Origin: Acanthornis magna | Taxonomy: Eukaryota; Chordata; Aves; Passeriformes; Acanthizidae | DNA length: 64,000 nucleotides | Assembly (NCBI GenBank): GCA_036785705.1 | Contig: JAWUZG010000972.1 | Span: 124,001-188,000, forward strand | Direction: 5' to 3' | Part shown: positions 35,234 through 46,715 of the stretch, piece by piece | Position numbering within the stretch: position 1 is the stretch's first letter | How the letters are laid out: the number at the start of each line of letters is the position of its first letter | Made by a program: the position numbers and the translations under genes | Notes under the pieces: model-generated | The model's input: only the letters and a program-made list of their open reading frames with translations | Told to the model about the DNA's origin: nothing | Database searches by the model: none

Positions 35234-36904
35234 TTAGTGGTGAGTTTGGGGTCTGCTGCAGATGTACTGCATTGAATTTGAGCAGATCCCACAGGCGAGT
35301 TTGTTCTCAGCCAGGTGCACACACTCTGCATTGCCCAGGACAGGAACCCTGCAAGGAGGAGCAGAGAGAGCGCTGGAACCACAGGGGGACACATTGTGCC
35401 TCTGTGCCCCCCAGGCCCTGCCCGTGCCCCCCAGCACTCACGAGGAGTTGAAGCTGCTGCCATCCACCCACTGCAGGCCCTGCTCCCGTCTGCGCAGCCC
35501 GAGCCAGTGATCGATGTTCCCGCTGAGGCGGAAGACAAACTCCTGGCAAGGAGAGAGGAGCTGACAGTGTGAGCTGCCCCCCTGGCCCAGGAGAACCCCA
35601 GGCTCCCCTCAGCCACCCCACTGCCCCCAAAACCCTTCACTCACCATTTCCCTGTCCTGGAGCACAGCCAGGGAGGCCCCGAGCTCAGAGCACCGAGCCT
35701 GACCCTGATCCCAGGAGCGGTGATCCTTCGAGAGGAAGTAGCAGAGCCCGCGGTACCCGACCCAGCCATCAGGACAGGCCAGCAGCTGAGGAGTGTCAGG
35801 CACAAGTGGAATTTCTGTTTGTCTTCTCCCTGCAGAGGGAACAGGAGAAGGTGCGAGGATTCTCCTCACGGAGCAGCCCGAGCTCCCATTGGCTGAATTT
35901 TCCCGCTCAAACCCGCCACCCACCGCCATTGGCTGATTCAGCCGTCACTCCTCCTCGTTCTCGCGCGCTGATTGGGCAGAGCGGGGCCGAGGGGCGGTCC
36001 CGTCCGTGAGGGAGCAGGGACCGCGCTGTGCCCCGCGGGGCTGGGCCGAGGCACCGCACCGCCATTACCTGAGCACACGGCCAAGGACACCCCAAAAACC
36101 ACGGCCAGGAGCAGGAGCAGAGCCAGCAGAGCCAGGGTGAGCACGGGATGGGATCTGATCCACTCTGCTGGAGCCGGAAAGAGCCATTGGCTGTGAGGAG
36201 GGGACTGTCCTGAGCAGGCCCAGCCCTCACATCCCCCACCCAAAACACAGGAGGGACCACCAAGCCGTGTGCCCCTCACTGAGCTGCCAGCAAGACAAAG
36301 GACAGGGACACAGGGACAAGGGACAGCCAGGGACATGGCCAGGGGACAGCCTGCAGCAGAAGAACTGCCCAGGGCTGAGGGCAGCTGTGGGTGTCACGCC
36401 CAGCAGAGCCTGAGGCCTCTTCCAGGGCCCTGGACATAGCCCTGTGCTCCTGGGTGACATTGTCCCCTCCCCACAGCCCAAAGCACTGGCCCTGCACTCA
36501 CCCAGAAATCCTCTGAGGGTTCTTTCCTGTGTATTCCCAGGTGCTGATTCATCCTGGGGATCCAGGGGCTCCATCACACTCTCATCACTGTTGCCAGATC
36601 CATTCCCTAGATTTTCACTCACTCCACACTCACGAGTGGCATCTTCCTGACTAGGGCAGGTGGCTTCTTGTGCCCCAGGCAAGTCTATAACCCTGACTGC
36701 TGATCCATTCTGGGGACTCAGGAGGTCCCTCACACCCCCATGAGTGGAGCAGAATTCACTGTCCTCCAGCTCACACCTGGGATCTCTCGGCTTGGCATAA
36801 CGAGCACCTGGCTCCTGAGACATCAGCAGTGCTGAGAAAGCCTTTTTGAGTTCAGCTTTGGACACAGTTTGACAACCACTGTGATGGGAGGTTAAAGTGG
36901 CCAT
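35234..36904 (-). CDS. CLEC2D/B-Lec-like type II C-type lectin, copy 1, complete
   Basis: The coding exons are 36904-36502, 36167-36069, 35829-35645, 35542-35442 and 35348-35234. Phases fit, giving 903 nt (300 residues). The order is a long cytosolic tail (1-134), a membrane helix (HPVLTLALLALLLLLAVVFG) and a C-type lectin-like domain with [62 protein letters not shown] and YIC. The six canonical cysteines are present. Calcium-ligand motifs (EPN, WND) are absent, as in NK-type lectin-like receptors. The family (CLEC2D, CD69, chicken B-Lec) acts as ligands or activation antigens. A 5' leader runs from an acceptor at 36985. The 134-residue tail is much longer than the mammalian CLEC2D tail, which makes the first exon the least certain part. 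Confidence 0.88.
35887..35976. promoter_or_regulatory. CCAAT-pair module inside intron 2 of lectin copy 1
   Basis: It contains cattggctga twice, cgtcactcctcctcgttctc and gcgctgattggg, with a CpG-rich 90 bp after it reaching the membrane exon. It lies between the membrane and first lectin-domain exons, in the same orientation as the module upstream of the KLRB1-like gene. Confidence 0.5.
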
Positions 36905-37319
36905 GATGAGAGATCCAGGCTGGTCCTGGCGCTGTGCTTCCCCGAGGCTCAGGAGGGCACTGCCGGCTCAGTCCTGCCCTGTCCCTGCAGATCAGGGGGA
37001 CAGAGAAGAGATGCTCCTGGGGCTGTCACTGAGCCCAAAGGAATACCCTCCAAGGCAGAACCTCTACACTCAGCAAACCCTGCCAGGACACAGAGAAAGC
37101 TCTCAGCTTTGGGGCTCTGATTCATAAGGGAGCGCCTCCACCCCCACCTGCCCCCACATTCCCATTCTGGCATCAGCTGGAGAAGAGCTGACAACGATTT
37201 TTGGGCACAGGTACAGATGGAATATATTCATGGTTTGGATTAGTCATGACAAAGGAAGACAACAACAGCAGCATTGGCACTGTGACATTGCTGGGGCATT
37301 TCACACAAGGCCATTCCAC

Positions 37320-37440
37320 AGCATCACAGAATCCTCTGAGCTGGACAGGACCCACAAGGGTCATGGAGTCCAACTCTCAGGGAATGGCCCCTGTGGGGTC
37401 AAATCCCAACCTTGGCATTATTGGCACTGTGCTCTAAACG
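37320..37440. mobile_element. CR1 LINE 3' fragment
   Basis: It has cacagaatcctctgagctgg, then acccacaagggtcatggagt and ccaactctcaggga. This is typical CR1 3' sequence. Orthologous copies sit at 49745 and 61465 in the other units. Confidence 0.7.
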
Positions 37441-37659
37441 AGATCCATTCCTATGGCAGCACATGTGTCAAGGCAATAGAGAAATGCTTCAATCAATATA
37501 TAAATCCAGGGTTAGGGTATAAACACACAGTGCTGGAGACACAGGATGAGTTCTGGGATGGTTGCAAGAGAAGGAAATCCCCAGCCCAGGCAGCCACACA
37601 TCAGCGTCCACATCATCTCCTCCTCCTGCAGCTTCATCTCCTGCAGATCAGGTACTGAG

Positions 37660-38720
37660 GTGACACTAAGCAGCCCTCAGGGGGCTCAGGATTGTCCCCT
37701 GCATGCCCTGCCCTGGTGGGCTGCAGCCTGGGGACACCGAGCGCAGGCAGTGCCCTTTGTGTCCCTGTTTGGAACAGGAGGCGGCTCTTGGCACGGAAAG
37801 CGCAATTTGGAGGTTTCCACCCCCCGACGGCAACTCGGAGGGAGGAAGCTGCGCCTGCCATAAGCGCAGCTGGCTCACAGGAGGTATAAGGGACGTTAAA
37901 GTTTTACCCATCCCAGCCCGGGCAGGGATATCTCCCGCTGCCCCAGGGGCTCCCAGCCCGGTCCCGCATGGTCGGGAGCAGTCCCGGGGACAGGACAGTC
38001 ACCTCTGTCCTAGCGACAGCGACCGGGACGAGCCTGCGCTGCTCCTGCCGAGGGATCAACGGGAACGACACCGCGGGCAGCCGCTCCTTCAGCAGCCTCA
38101 GGTCAGGAAAAACACGGGGGGGACACGGGAGGACACAGGGGGGACACGGAGAACGAACCCGCCGCGCCCACCCTCGCCGCGGCCACCTCCCGCACCGAGC
38201 GCCCGCAGCGAGCCCCGAGCCCCGGCAGAAGCGAGGGTGGGTCCCAGCAGCAGCCCTGAGGGGGCTCAGGATTGTCCCCTTCATGCCCTGCCCTGGTGGG
38301 CTGCAGCCCGGGGACACCGAGCGCTGGCAGCGCCCTTTGTGTCCCTGTTTGGAACAGGAGGCGGCTCTTGGCACGGAAAGCGCAACTTTGAGGTTTCCAC
38401 CCCCCGACAGCATTCCTGAGGGAGGAGGCTCCGCCTGCCCTGGCGTGGGAGTATCACATGTGGTGTAAACGGCGTCCAACTTTAAGCCATCCCAGCCCCG
38501 GCAGGGACATCTCCCGCTGCCCCAGGGGCTCCCAGCCCGGTCCCGCATGGCCGGGAGCAGTCCCGGGGACAGGACAGTCACCTCTGTCCTACCCACAGCA
38601 ACCGGGACGAGCCCGCGCTGTTCTGGCACCGTGTCCTGCCCAGGCAGCAGCGGCAACGACACCGCGGGCAGCCGCTCCCGCAGCGGCCTCAGGCCAGGGG
38701 AACACGGGGGGACACGGGAG
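37660..38720. repeat. Two tandem copies of a 0.55-kb GC-rich module
   Basis: The block beginning ggggctcaggattgtcccct and running through aacaggaggcggctcttggc, cagggacatctcccgctgcc and gacaccgcgggcagccgctc appears at 37680-38110 and 38260-38690. The same pair lies at 50100-50550 and 50685-51120, and a single copy at 62135-62580. Open frames on both strands are long because of GC content. I see no protein family. Confidence 0.7.
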
Positions 38721-39065
38721 GACATAGGAGGGACACGGGGAACGAACGTGCCACATCCCCACCGCTGCCGCAGCGAGCCCCGAGCCACGGCACAACCGAG
38801 CGCGGCTCCCACCTGCGCTGGGGCCGCTCCGAGCTCCGCCGCCGCTCCGGGCTCCTGTCCGGTCTCTGCCGCCGCTCCGGGCTCCGCTCCGGTTACTGCC
38901 GTGGGTCCCGGGATCCAGAGATGCTGCGGGACCTGCGGTGGCCAAGCCGCAGATGGAGGAGTGGGACGGGCGGGACGGTCTTTGAGCCCCGCGTCGACCA
39001 ATCAGCGCCGCGAGCACGAGGAGTGACGTGCGGATCAGCCAATGGGAGCGAGAGTAAAAGAAAAA
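38721..39065. promoter_or_regulatory. GC-rich spacer ending in CCAAT-pair module
   Basis: 38815-38910 has a few ccgccgctccgggctcc units. 38997-39048 has accaatcagcgccgcgagca, then gagtgacgtgcgg and agccaatggg. The gap between lectin copy 1 and the KLRB1-like gene has no recognisable exon here. Confidence 0.5.
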
Positions 39066-39294
39066 AAAAACCCGGGTCCTCTATGTGCAAATAAAACTAA
39101 AAACTATAATATCCCGAGAAACTGCTGCGTAAATAATGCACTGAAGACGACGGTATAAGGCCACCTCCCAGGCACGGGTCCAACGTGCACACAAACAGCC
39201 CTACACACTTTTTTTCCCCTCCTGCATGCCACAAAATCCACAATTCACAAGCAAGCTGCCGAGGCAAACTGTGGCCGGGATGAAACATTGCTAT

Positions 39295-39715
39295 GATTGA
39301 TACGGAAGTGGAAATGCCTTATGAGTGAAATGGAAATGTGTGTCAATTCCATGGATGAGAGGATGGCTGTTAATTGGGGCAAGTTCAGTTTGACACAGAG
39401 CCCAGAACACTGCAGCAAACAGGTTTGCAGAAACATGATTTTCTGAACCTTGCGGTAAAATGGCAGGTTCAAGGGGGAAATACGTGGAAGGTTGTTGTGC
39501 CTTTTTGGTACCTCAACCGATGGGGAAAGGAAGAGGTCAACATGTGGCAGGAGTTTGGGATGAAAGGGGGCTGCACCCCCGAAACCCCGAGAGAGAAAAC
39601 CCTGCAGGGGTGTGCCCTAGTGGGCTCTATCCCTTTATCCCAATAAAGTCCCAGGACTCCTCTGTCTTCATAATGGACACTGGCATTTCATGGCGTGATT
39701 TCCTGTACATGACTA
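39295..39715. mobile_element. Unit-1-specific insertion, possible retroelement fragment
   Basis: Comparison with 52040-52075 shows that about 420 bp between atgaaacattgct and gactaaag exist only in the first unit. The insert ends near an AATAAA at 39642. No open frame is recognised, so the class is uncertain. Confidence 0.4.
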
Positions 39716-40034
39716 AAGCCAATCTCTCAGGCCCTACAAACAGCGATCCAAAATGAGCCCCTCGGAGCCTCTGAGCGGGACCACTCCTCGAGGCTCAACC
39801 CTTCCCTCTCTGGGGAGACAGAAAAGGACCCGGAGTGAGCATTCCTGACAGGGAATTCCTGACAGGTCCCTGGCACTGACTCTTTCTGTGTGCACACGCG
39901 TGTGCCTGTGCTCTGGCAAATGGGGGAGAAATGCTGCTCTCAGAGGTGTTCAAGTGCCTCGGATATCTCAGTAAATCAGGCCTGTAACTGAGGTTAAGTT
40001 AGAGTTATAAACCAAGGTAAATGCTACTAAATGC

Positions 40035-40440
40035 TGTTCCTCTGTTAAGTTGCTAAGTTCAACTTCAAAGTCATAAGTCAGGTTAAATGTTGGTGTTATT
40101 CCTCTGTTGAATTGTTAAATTAAGATATAAGATTAAATCTTGGTAAGTGCAATTCCTCTGTTGAATTGTTAAATTAAGATATAAAATTAAATGTTGGTAA
40201 GTGCAATTCCTCTGTTGAATTGTTAAATTAAGATATAAGATTAAATGTTGGTAAGTGCAATTCCTCTGTTGAATTGTTAAATTCAGATATAAGATTAAAT
40301 CTTGGTAAGTGCAATTCCTCTGTTGAATTGTTAAATTAAGATATAAGATTAAATGTTGGTAAGTGCAGTTCCTCTACTGAATTGTCAAATTAAGATATAA
40401 GATTAAATCTTGGTGTTATTCCTCTGTTAAATTGTTAAGA
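40035..40440. repeat. 54-bp satellite, seven to eight units
   Basis: The unit reads ggtaagtgcaattcctctgt, then tgaattgttaaattaagata, then taagattaaatct. The array is shorter in unit 2 (52440-52700) and begins again at 63890. Confidence 0.88.
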
Positions 40441-40550
40441 CATCAGTTAAGGCACAAGTTAGAACTATCAGGTAAGTTAAAGTACTGTTATATTTGAGTG
40501 CTCTGAAGCTTTTAGAGCATATTTCTTTTTATCCTTGCCCTCACTGTGCT

Positions 40551-40580
40551 TTCACACACACACACACACACACACACAGA
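40551..40580. repeat. CA dinucleotide microsatellite
   Basis: About 13 CA repeats follow gctttca. The orthologous site at 52834 has only about five. Confidence 0.9.
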
Positions 40581-41427
40581 GAATTCACCATTCCTTCCTG
40601 TTTTAATATCCTGGGTTCTATCTGGTTTTGTTGCTCGTTTTCCCTTGCTTTTTTTAACTGCCCTGTGAGGAACACAGAGACTTGTGTAAACAAACTTTGG
40701 CAGTCTGTTAAAATTAAAAATGGGCTTTACAGAGCCCGTCGGGCACGTAGATCCGCAGCCAATTCTCCAATTTGTCAGCATTTCCTGATTCCTGGGACAG
40801 GCGGGGAACTCGGGATAACCTGGAACTGAAGGCGCTGGGAGCTGTGGGTGAGCTCAGGATGGAGCACGGAGCCCTCTGCAGCCCTGGCAGGAGCCCAGGA
40901 CAAGGATTCTCTGTCTGAGTGAGACACAGTGCCATGAGCTGTGACCCCCCATCCCCTGTGCGCAGGAGGGAGGGAATTGGGGATAAAGTGAAGCACGGGA
41001 AGGGTGGGGTGGAGGTGTTTTAGTAGGATTTATTTAACCACTCATTCTCGAACTGTGATTTGTTTGATAATAAATTGAATTAATTTCTTCAAATCGGCTC
41101 TGTTACGACCACGAGTGATCTCTCCCCACTCTTATCCCTACCCTCGAGCTTTTCCTTGTGTGTTCTGATCCCTGCCCAGGGTGAGGAAGGGAATGACAGA
41201 GAGGCTTTGGCCTCTCTCAGGCATCCCCTGCTCCAGCCTGAGCTCCTGCCGGGGCTGCAGGGGGGTCCCTGCTCCATCCCGGACTCACCCACAGCGGTTC
41301 CTCGGCCTCCTGCCCGGCCCGGGACATTCCGGGCCCGTTCCTCTCCCGACATTTTGAGGAAGGGTCCGGGGACCGTCGCGCCCCTCACGGACACCCTCAA
41401 CGCTGGGAACAGCCCGCCCCTCGCTCC

Positions 41428-41515
41428 CATTGGCTGATTTTCCCGCCCGAAGCCCACCGCTTCCTTTGATTGGCTGATTCTCCCGCCACTCATCGTTCTC
41501 CCGCGCTGATTGGCC
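41428..41515 (+). promoter_or_regulatory. Candidate promoter of KLRB1-like copy 1, triple CCAAT module
   Basis: It has three inverted CCAAT boxes (cattggctga, gattggctga, gctgattggc) around ccgccactcatcgttctccc. It is followed by CpG-rich sequence with aatggcggtgcgg. The module lies 1.1 kb upstream of the ATG at 42628, so a 5' UTR intron would be needed. Confidence 0.5.
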
Positions 41516-42627
41516 AGAGCGGCTCTGAGGAGCGATCTCCCTCAGCCCCACATCGCTTCGAATTCTCTGATCCTGACGCGACCCCAATGGCGGTGCGGAT
41601 TTTGCAGCTTTTATCTCCCTCATTATTTGATTTCTTTTGCATTAAATATTTCTCCACCGCCCCCCCGCGCTGTCCCTCGTGTCCCCTCGGCCCTTCCCAG
41701 TGCTCCCAGTATGCCCCTGCAGCCTCGAGCAGCCAGCCAGGCCTTCAGCTGGGCCGGCAGAGAGGCGCTGCTGGGGGCTCCCACCTCGCTTCGCTTCGGT
41801 TTGTCCTTCCCAACGTGAGGAACAACGAATTTTGGAGTTTTCTGCCTGAAATCTCTCCCCTCCTGCACTCAGCCCGAGGGTTTTGGGGCGGTTTTGCCTT
41901 TTTGGGGCAATTTTGCATTTTTGGGGGAAATCGAAGCGATGCACAGAGCCCCCACAAGACAGGGCAGCCCTCAGCCCCTGAGCCTGGGCTGGACTGGGCC
42001 TGGCAGAGGAGCAGAGCAGCTCAGGGATAATGAAACAGCGACTCATTAATAATAAATTAGCCTAATAAATTGCTCCTAATTAGGGGATAGAAGTCAGGCC
42101 CCAGGGCTTTTTGCAGAACCCGTCCCTACCACACTCAGGGCTGGGAAAGCCACGCCGGGAGCTCCACAGAACATTTTGTGTCTATTTAATTTATATTAAC
42201 ACCTCTGGCTATTCATTGATCAATTCTCACCGTTTTATTTCCCCTTCTATACTATTTTACCAATTCTCACCTCTCAGAGATCAGGCCCAAGCTCCCAATC
42301 TTTCATTTTCACCATTTTAGGGCAGTGAGGAGGGCTTTTCCCCTGGCAGCAGCTCCTGCCACAACTCCTTGGAAAACCCTGATTTTAAAATCCCGATTTT
42401 TTCCTCCCCCTTGGGGACAAACTCCCACCCCCGCAGCCCCTCAGGGGTGTCAGGGCTGTGGCGTGGGCAGGAAACTCCAGTCCCGCTGCCACCGTGTCCC
42501 CACCCCGGGCCAGCGCCAGTGGTCAGAGGTGCTATGGCTTCCTGTCCCCTCCTCCGTGCCAGCGGCGGTGGCAGTGTCCCCACCCCCGCGGTGTCCCCAG
42601 CCTGCGCCCCCCCGGCTCTGCGGGGAC

Positions 42628-45303
42628 ATGGAGGACGACGAGGGCTACATGGCGTTGGAGCCCCGGAGCAAACGGGGAGCTGCGGGGAGCCCCCCAGCCC
42701 TGCGGGGGGCAGGTACAGGGGGGTGAGCTCCATGGGGACCCCCGGGGGTGGGGGACAGTGACCAGGAGGGGTTTGGGGGGGCCTGGGGCTGATTTTGGGG
42801 TTGGATTGGTTTGGGGTATGGGGACAGCTTCACCTCCTCATCCTCGTCCTCCTTGTCCTCCTCATTCTCCTCCTCCTCTTCCTCCTCCTTCTCCTCCTCC
42901 TCTTCATCCTCATCCTCCTCCTCCTTCTCCTTCTTCTCCTCGGCTCAATCCTGGTTTTGGGGGATGATTTTGAAGCCCTGGTTCCCCCCAGGGCTCACGT
43001 CTGAGCCTCATCTTCATGGAAAAACTGAGCTGGGAGAACTGAACTCCACGTTCCAGGGGTTGGTTCCTCCAAAGGTTCTGTGCTCAGAGCAAAAGCTCCA
43101 AATCTGCCCAAATTCCACAGCCCTGGGATGCTGAAGGGATTTGGAAATCCTGATCCAGCTCGTGATGCCTCTGGTCCATCTTCCCTGAGCTTCTGGGGGT
43201 TCCTGCTTTGTTTCCTTCTGCTGTTCCTTGTGCCTCGTGCTTTTTCCTGCTGACTTCAGTTTGGGTTTCCTTATGGGGAAAAATCAGCAGAAGAATCAGA
43301 AGCGATTAGCTTGGAAAAGACCTCGAGGATCACAAAATCCAACCTTTAATTCAAAGATTTAATTCCTGCCAGGAGTAATTCCGCTGGGAAAAACCCACCG
43401 AGGTTTGAACCTGAGGGGCTGTGGGATCTGAGCTGCTTTTGGGGCCAAAGCAGCCCAAATCTGTGGGGTGTGGCCGCGCCATCTCCTGTCCCCTCTGTCC
43501 CCGCAGCAGCTCCGGGCTGTCCTCGGTGGCACCGCGTGGCGCTCGGCGCTGGCTGGAGCGGAAACCTCCTGCTCGGAGTGGCCGTGGTGGCGCTGGGCTG
43601 CTCGTGTGAGTGCGGCCCTGGGGACACGGGGACAGCCCCGACAGCGGGGAGGGGACCGGGGGTCTGTGTGGGGACACGGGGACAGCGGGGAGGGGACCGG
43701 GGGGGTCTGTGTGGGGACACGGGGACAGCGGGGAGGGGACCGGGGGTCTGTGTGGGGACACGGGGACAGCCCCGGGCCGAGCTCGGGGTCACTCCGAGCC
43801 TCATCCAACGAGCCCCGTGCCCAGCGCAGTGTCGCTGTTGTCACCCCCAAAGCCCCCCGGGCAGGCGGGACAGAGACCCCAATGGCCGCTGGATGTCGGG
43901 GGGACCCCCAGAGGGGCAGGGCTGGGGGAAAGCCCCCCAGAGAAAGAGCTGCGAGCGCTGCCCGCGGTGGGCAGGGGGTGCTGAGCCCCCTCAGCCTGGG
44001 CTGGGACCCTCGGGGCTGCACGGGGGGCACAGGCTCGGGGCTCTCTGCGATGGCAGCCGAGCACGGGGACACCTCGGAGGGGCCACATCCTGTCAGCGGC
44101 ACAAAGCCACCACGGGGGGGACAGCTCTGAGCAGGGGGGGAGCTCAGGGCTGCAGAGCCCCAAAAGGAGCCGCGGCTGGGCGAGCTCCTGGCCCTGCTCA
44201 CCCTTGCCTTCCTTCCTTCCCTCCCCGGCAGTTCTGCAGCGGCAGAATGCGGGAAGTGACAGGAATGGGAATGTTGGGGACACCAACGGAACCCTGGAGA
44301 ACTTCATCTCTGCACTGAGGAAATTCCTCTGCCCATCACAGCCCCACGGTAACAGCCCCGAGGCGTCTCGGCTCCAAAATCTTTCCCAAAATCTGGTGGC
44401 ACGCCCGGATCGGAGCCCCAAGAGCAGCTCAGGATGTCCCTGAGGATTTGGTGATTTTTCAGTGACCTGACCTGGCTCTGATCGCGTTCTCCAGGGGCTG
44501 AGGGATGCAGGATCTGCCCCCAGGGCTGGACACTGGGCAGGACCAAGTGCTACTGGATCTCCACAGGATACAGCCCCTGGAGAAGGAGCCTGGAAAACTG
44601 CAGGGGTCAGGGGGCAACGCTGCTGCTGCCGCAGGATTGGGATGAGCTGGTGAGGGGTGGTGGGGAGGGGGAGGTGGGGTGGATATGAGGCTGGGGACAC
44701 CCCGGGAAGTTTGAGGAGGTTCCCAAAATCCTGGGGTCGGGATGAGCAGGTGAGGGATGGTGGGGATGGGAAGGTGGGATGGACCTGGGGCTGGAGGTGG
44801 CACCCCGGGAAGGGTGTGGGGGTTCCCAAAATCCTTGGATCAGCTCCCACCCCACATCCAAGCCCCCCCAGGTGCCTCTGAGGGACACGGGAGGGGCTCA
44901 GTCCTGGGATAAGGACAGAGCCCATTTTGGGGTGACCTCCATGGCCCCTCAGGGTCACCGTTTGTCCTTCCCCCAGGAATTCCTCAATGAAACTCTGCAG
45001 AAATCCGGGCGCAACTTCTGGATGGGGCTCTGGGTGCCCGAGGCCGGGACAGGCTGGACGTGGCTGAACGGCTCCCGCCTGGACCTGGACCAGTGAGTGC
45101 CAGGGGCCAGGGGACACACAGACCCCATTGTCCCCTGAGGGACCCCCGGGGTGACACGGGCTCCCTCCTGCACCCACAGGTTCCAGGTGCACCTCGGGGA
45201 GCAGCCTGGAGATTGTGGGACGGTCAGGGGCAGCAGAATCATCGCTCAGGACTGCGGCTTGGAACTGCAGTGGATCTGCCAGAGGGAAGCTTCCACACTC
45301 TGA
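42628..45303 (+). CDS. KLRB1/B-NK-like C-type lectin receptor, copy 1, complete
   Basis: The exons are 42628-42712, 43507-43605, 44232-44348, 44495-44649, 44977-45092 and 45180-45303. Phases fit, giving 696 nt (231 residues). It is a type II protein with cytosolic MEDDEGYMALEPRSKRG, a membrane stretch GNLLLGVAVVALGC, a stalk with sequon NGT, and a lectin-like domain with CPQGWTLGRTKCYWIS, NCRGQGATLLLPQDWDEL, NFWMGLWVPEAG, WTWLNGSRLD, GDCGTV, QDCG and WICQ. All cysteines of the NKR-P1 fold are present, and Ca-ligand motifs are absent. A single YxxL after acidic residues resembles the hemITAM of CLEC-2 and Dectin-1 more than an ITIM. The six-exon layout and MHC linkage suggest the B-NK/KLRB1 family. 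It is transcribed opposite to the adjacent CLEC2D-like genes. Confidence 0.88.
42830..42945. repeat. CTCCTC polypyrimidine microsatellite in intron 1 of KLRB1-like copy 1
   Basis: tcctcctc and ttctcctcc tracts run for about 115 bp. Copy 2 (55092-55215) is 9 bp longer. Confidence 0.88.
43300..43372. mobile_element. Short CR1 LINE fragment
   Basis: It has cttggaaaagacctcgagga, then tcacaaaatccaacc, a typical CR1 tail. The same piece is at 55560-55633. Confidence 0.5.
43612..43775. repeat. About 38-bp VNTR in intron 2 of KLRB1-like copy 1
   Basis: The unit is ctgtgtggggacacggggac plus agcggggaggggaccggggg, with about three copies. The orthologous array at 55884-56240 has about seven. Confidence 0.85.
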
Positions 45304-46690
45304 CCTGGGGCCGGGAGAGATGCTTGGAGGGGATGGGGGAGCTGGGCTGGAACAGTAAATTTACTGTTAATTTTTTTATTTGAGTAAAAGTACCACATTT
45401 AGTCCAAAAGTAAATTGCCATCCCATTCAGGATTCCTTGGCTGTTGTGATCAGAGTGGTCCAGAGCTGTTTTGGGGTTTTCTGCTGTGACCCACACCTGC
45501 TGTGAGGTTTTTCTCCAGAAGAAAAGTCCGAGCGACCCTCGGAGGGAAATGGGAGGACATTGACCCTCATGGGGTCCGTGATGAGTTCGAAAGGTCTGAG
45601 TGCCCCGGGCGAGTCCCACGGGGACTGTCCCCGCCTGCAGTTCAGAGCTCTAAATGCTGATCCTCCTCCCTCAGACCTGGCCCATAACACCCGACAGGAG
45701 CCGCAGGATGGCGATCTCTGATCGCGCTTCCCTGCCCCGCTCCGATCCGCCCCGAGAGACCCCAACCCCTCTGCTCTGCCCCAGATTTCCTCCAGCGCTT
45801 CCCCCGCTGCTGCCATCCCCGCCCGCTGGCGCTCAGATGCCGCTGCTCGCACGGCATAAAACCTTTCTGAAAAGGGTTTTTAGTGCCGGGGAGCGATTTT
45901 CCGGGGTTCTGCGGCTCCCTCAGGGACCCGGGGCGGCACAAAGCCCTCGGGGCGGCTCCGAAGGGCCGCGCCCGCCGCCGCTCCCCGAGGCCTCCCCGCT
46001 GCTCCCGGGGATCGGACACCGCAGGGCCATGCGGCGCTAGCGATGTCCCCAAGTCCCCAAACCTGATGACATTGGCTCAGCCTCAGGTGGGAATGCCCAG
46101 GGCCTCCGCCAGAGGGAGGAATGTCACTGTGGAATGGCGGAATCCTGTGAGGCACCGGACAGAGCCCTCAGGGACAGGCCGGCAGTCCTGCCAGGAGCCA
46201 CTTCCATGGCTCTGCAGGGCTTCCCACGGGCTCGGGGCCTCTCTCAGGCATCCCCTGCTCCGGCCTGGGCTCCTGCCGGGGCTGCAGGGGAGTCCCTGCT
46301 CCATCCCGGACTCACCCACAGCGGTTCCTCGCCCTCCTGCCCGGCCCAGGACATTCCTGGGCCGCTTCTCTAACAACATTTTGAGAACGCCTCAGTGGAA
46401 TTCCACGATTCCGCACGAATCGGTTTATATACCCCGTGAAAAGCCCGCTCCGATCCGCCCCGAGAGACCCCAACCCCTCTGCTCTGCCCCAGATTTCCTC
46501 CAGCGCTTCCCCCGCTGCTGCCATCCCCGCCCGCTGGCGCTCAGATTCCGCTGCTCGCACGGCATAAAACCTTTCTGAAAAGGGTTTTTAGTGCCCGGGA
46601 GCGATTTTCCGGGGTTCTGCGGCTCCCTCAGGGACCCGGGGCGGCACAAAGCCCTCGGGGCGGCTCCGGAGAGAGCCTGAGACAGGCCCC
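45304..46690. other. Intergenic region with an internal duplication
   Basis: A perfect palindrome aacagtaaatttactgtt sits at 45350-45367. The block ctccgatccgccccgagaga through cggcataaaacctttctgaa occurs twice (45740-45960 and 46449-46675), with a 480-bp spacer that contains catcccctgctccggcctgg-type sequence also seen at 41220. Unit 2 has only one copy (58210-58410). No coding exon is recognised. Confidence 0.6.
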
Positions 46691-46715
46691 TCCTGGGGAG
46701 GGGCAGAGCACACAC

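Noticed and set aside
38040..38970. 365-residue minus-strand frame (LRPLRERLPAVSLPLLPGQD)
   Set aside because: The GC-rich module is repeated five times in the cluster, with frames not kept between copies and no domain resemblance.
43359..45192. Long minus-strand frames opposite the KLRB1-like gene
   Set aside because: They are antisense shadows of a gene whose exons, phases and lectin motifs are clear on the plus strand.
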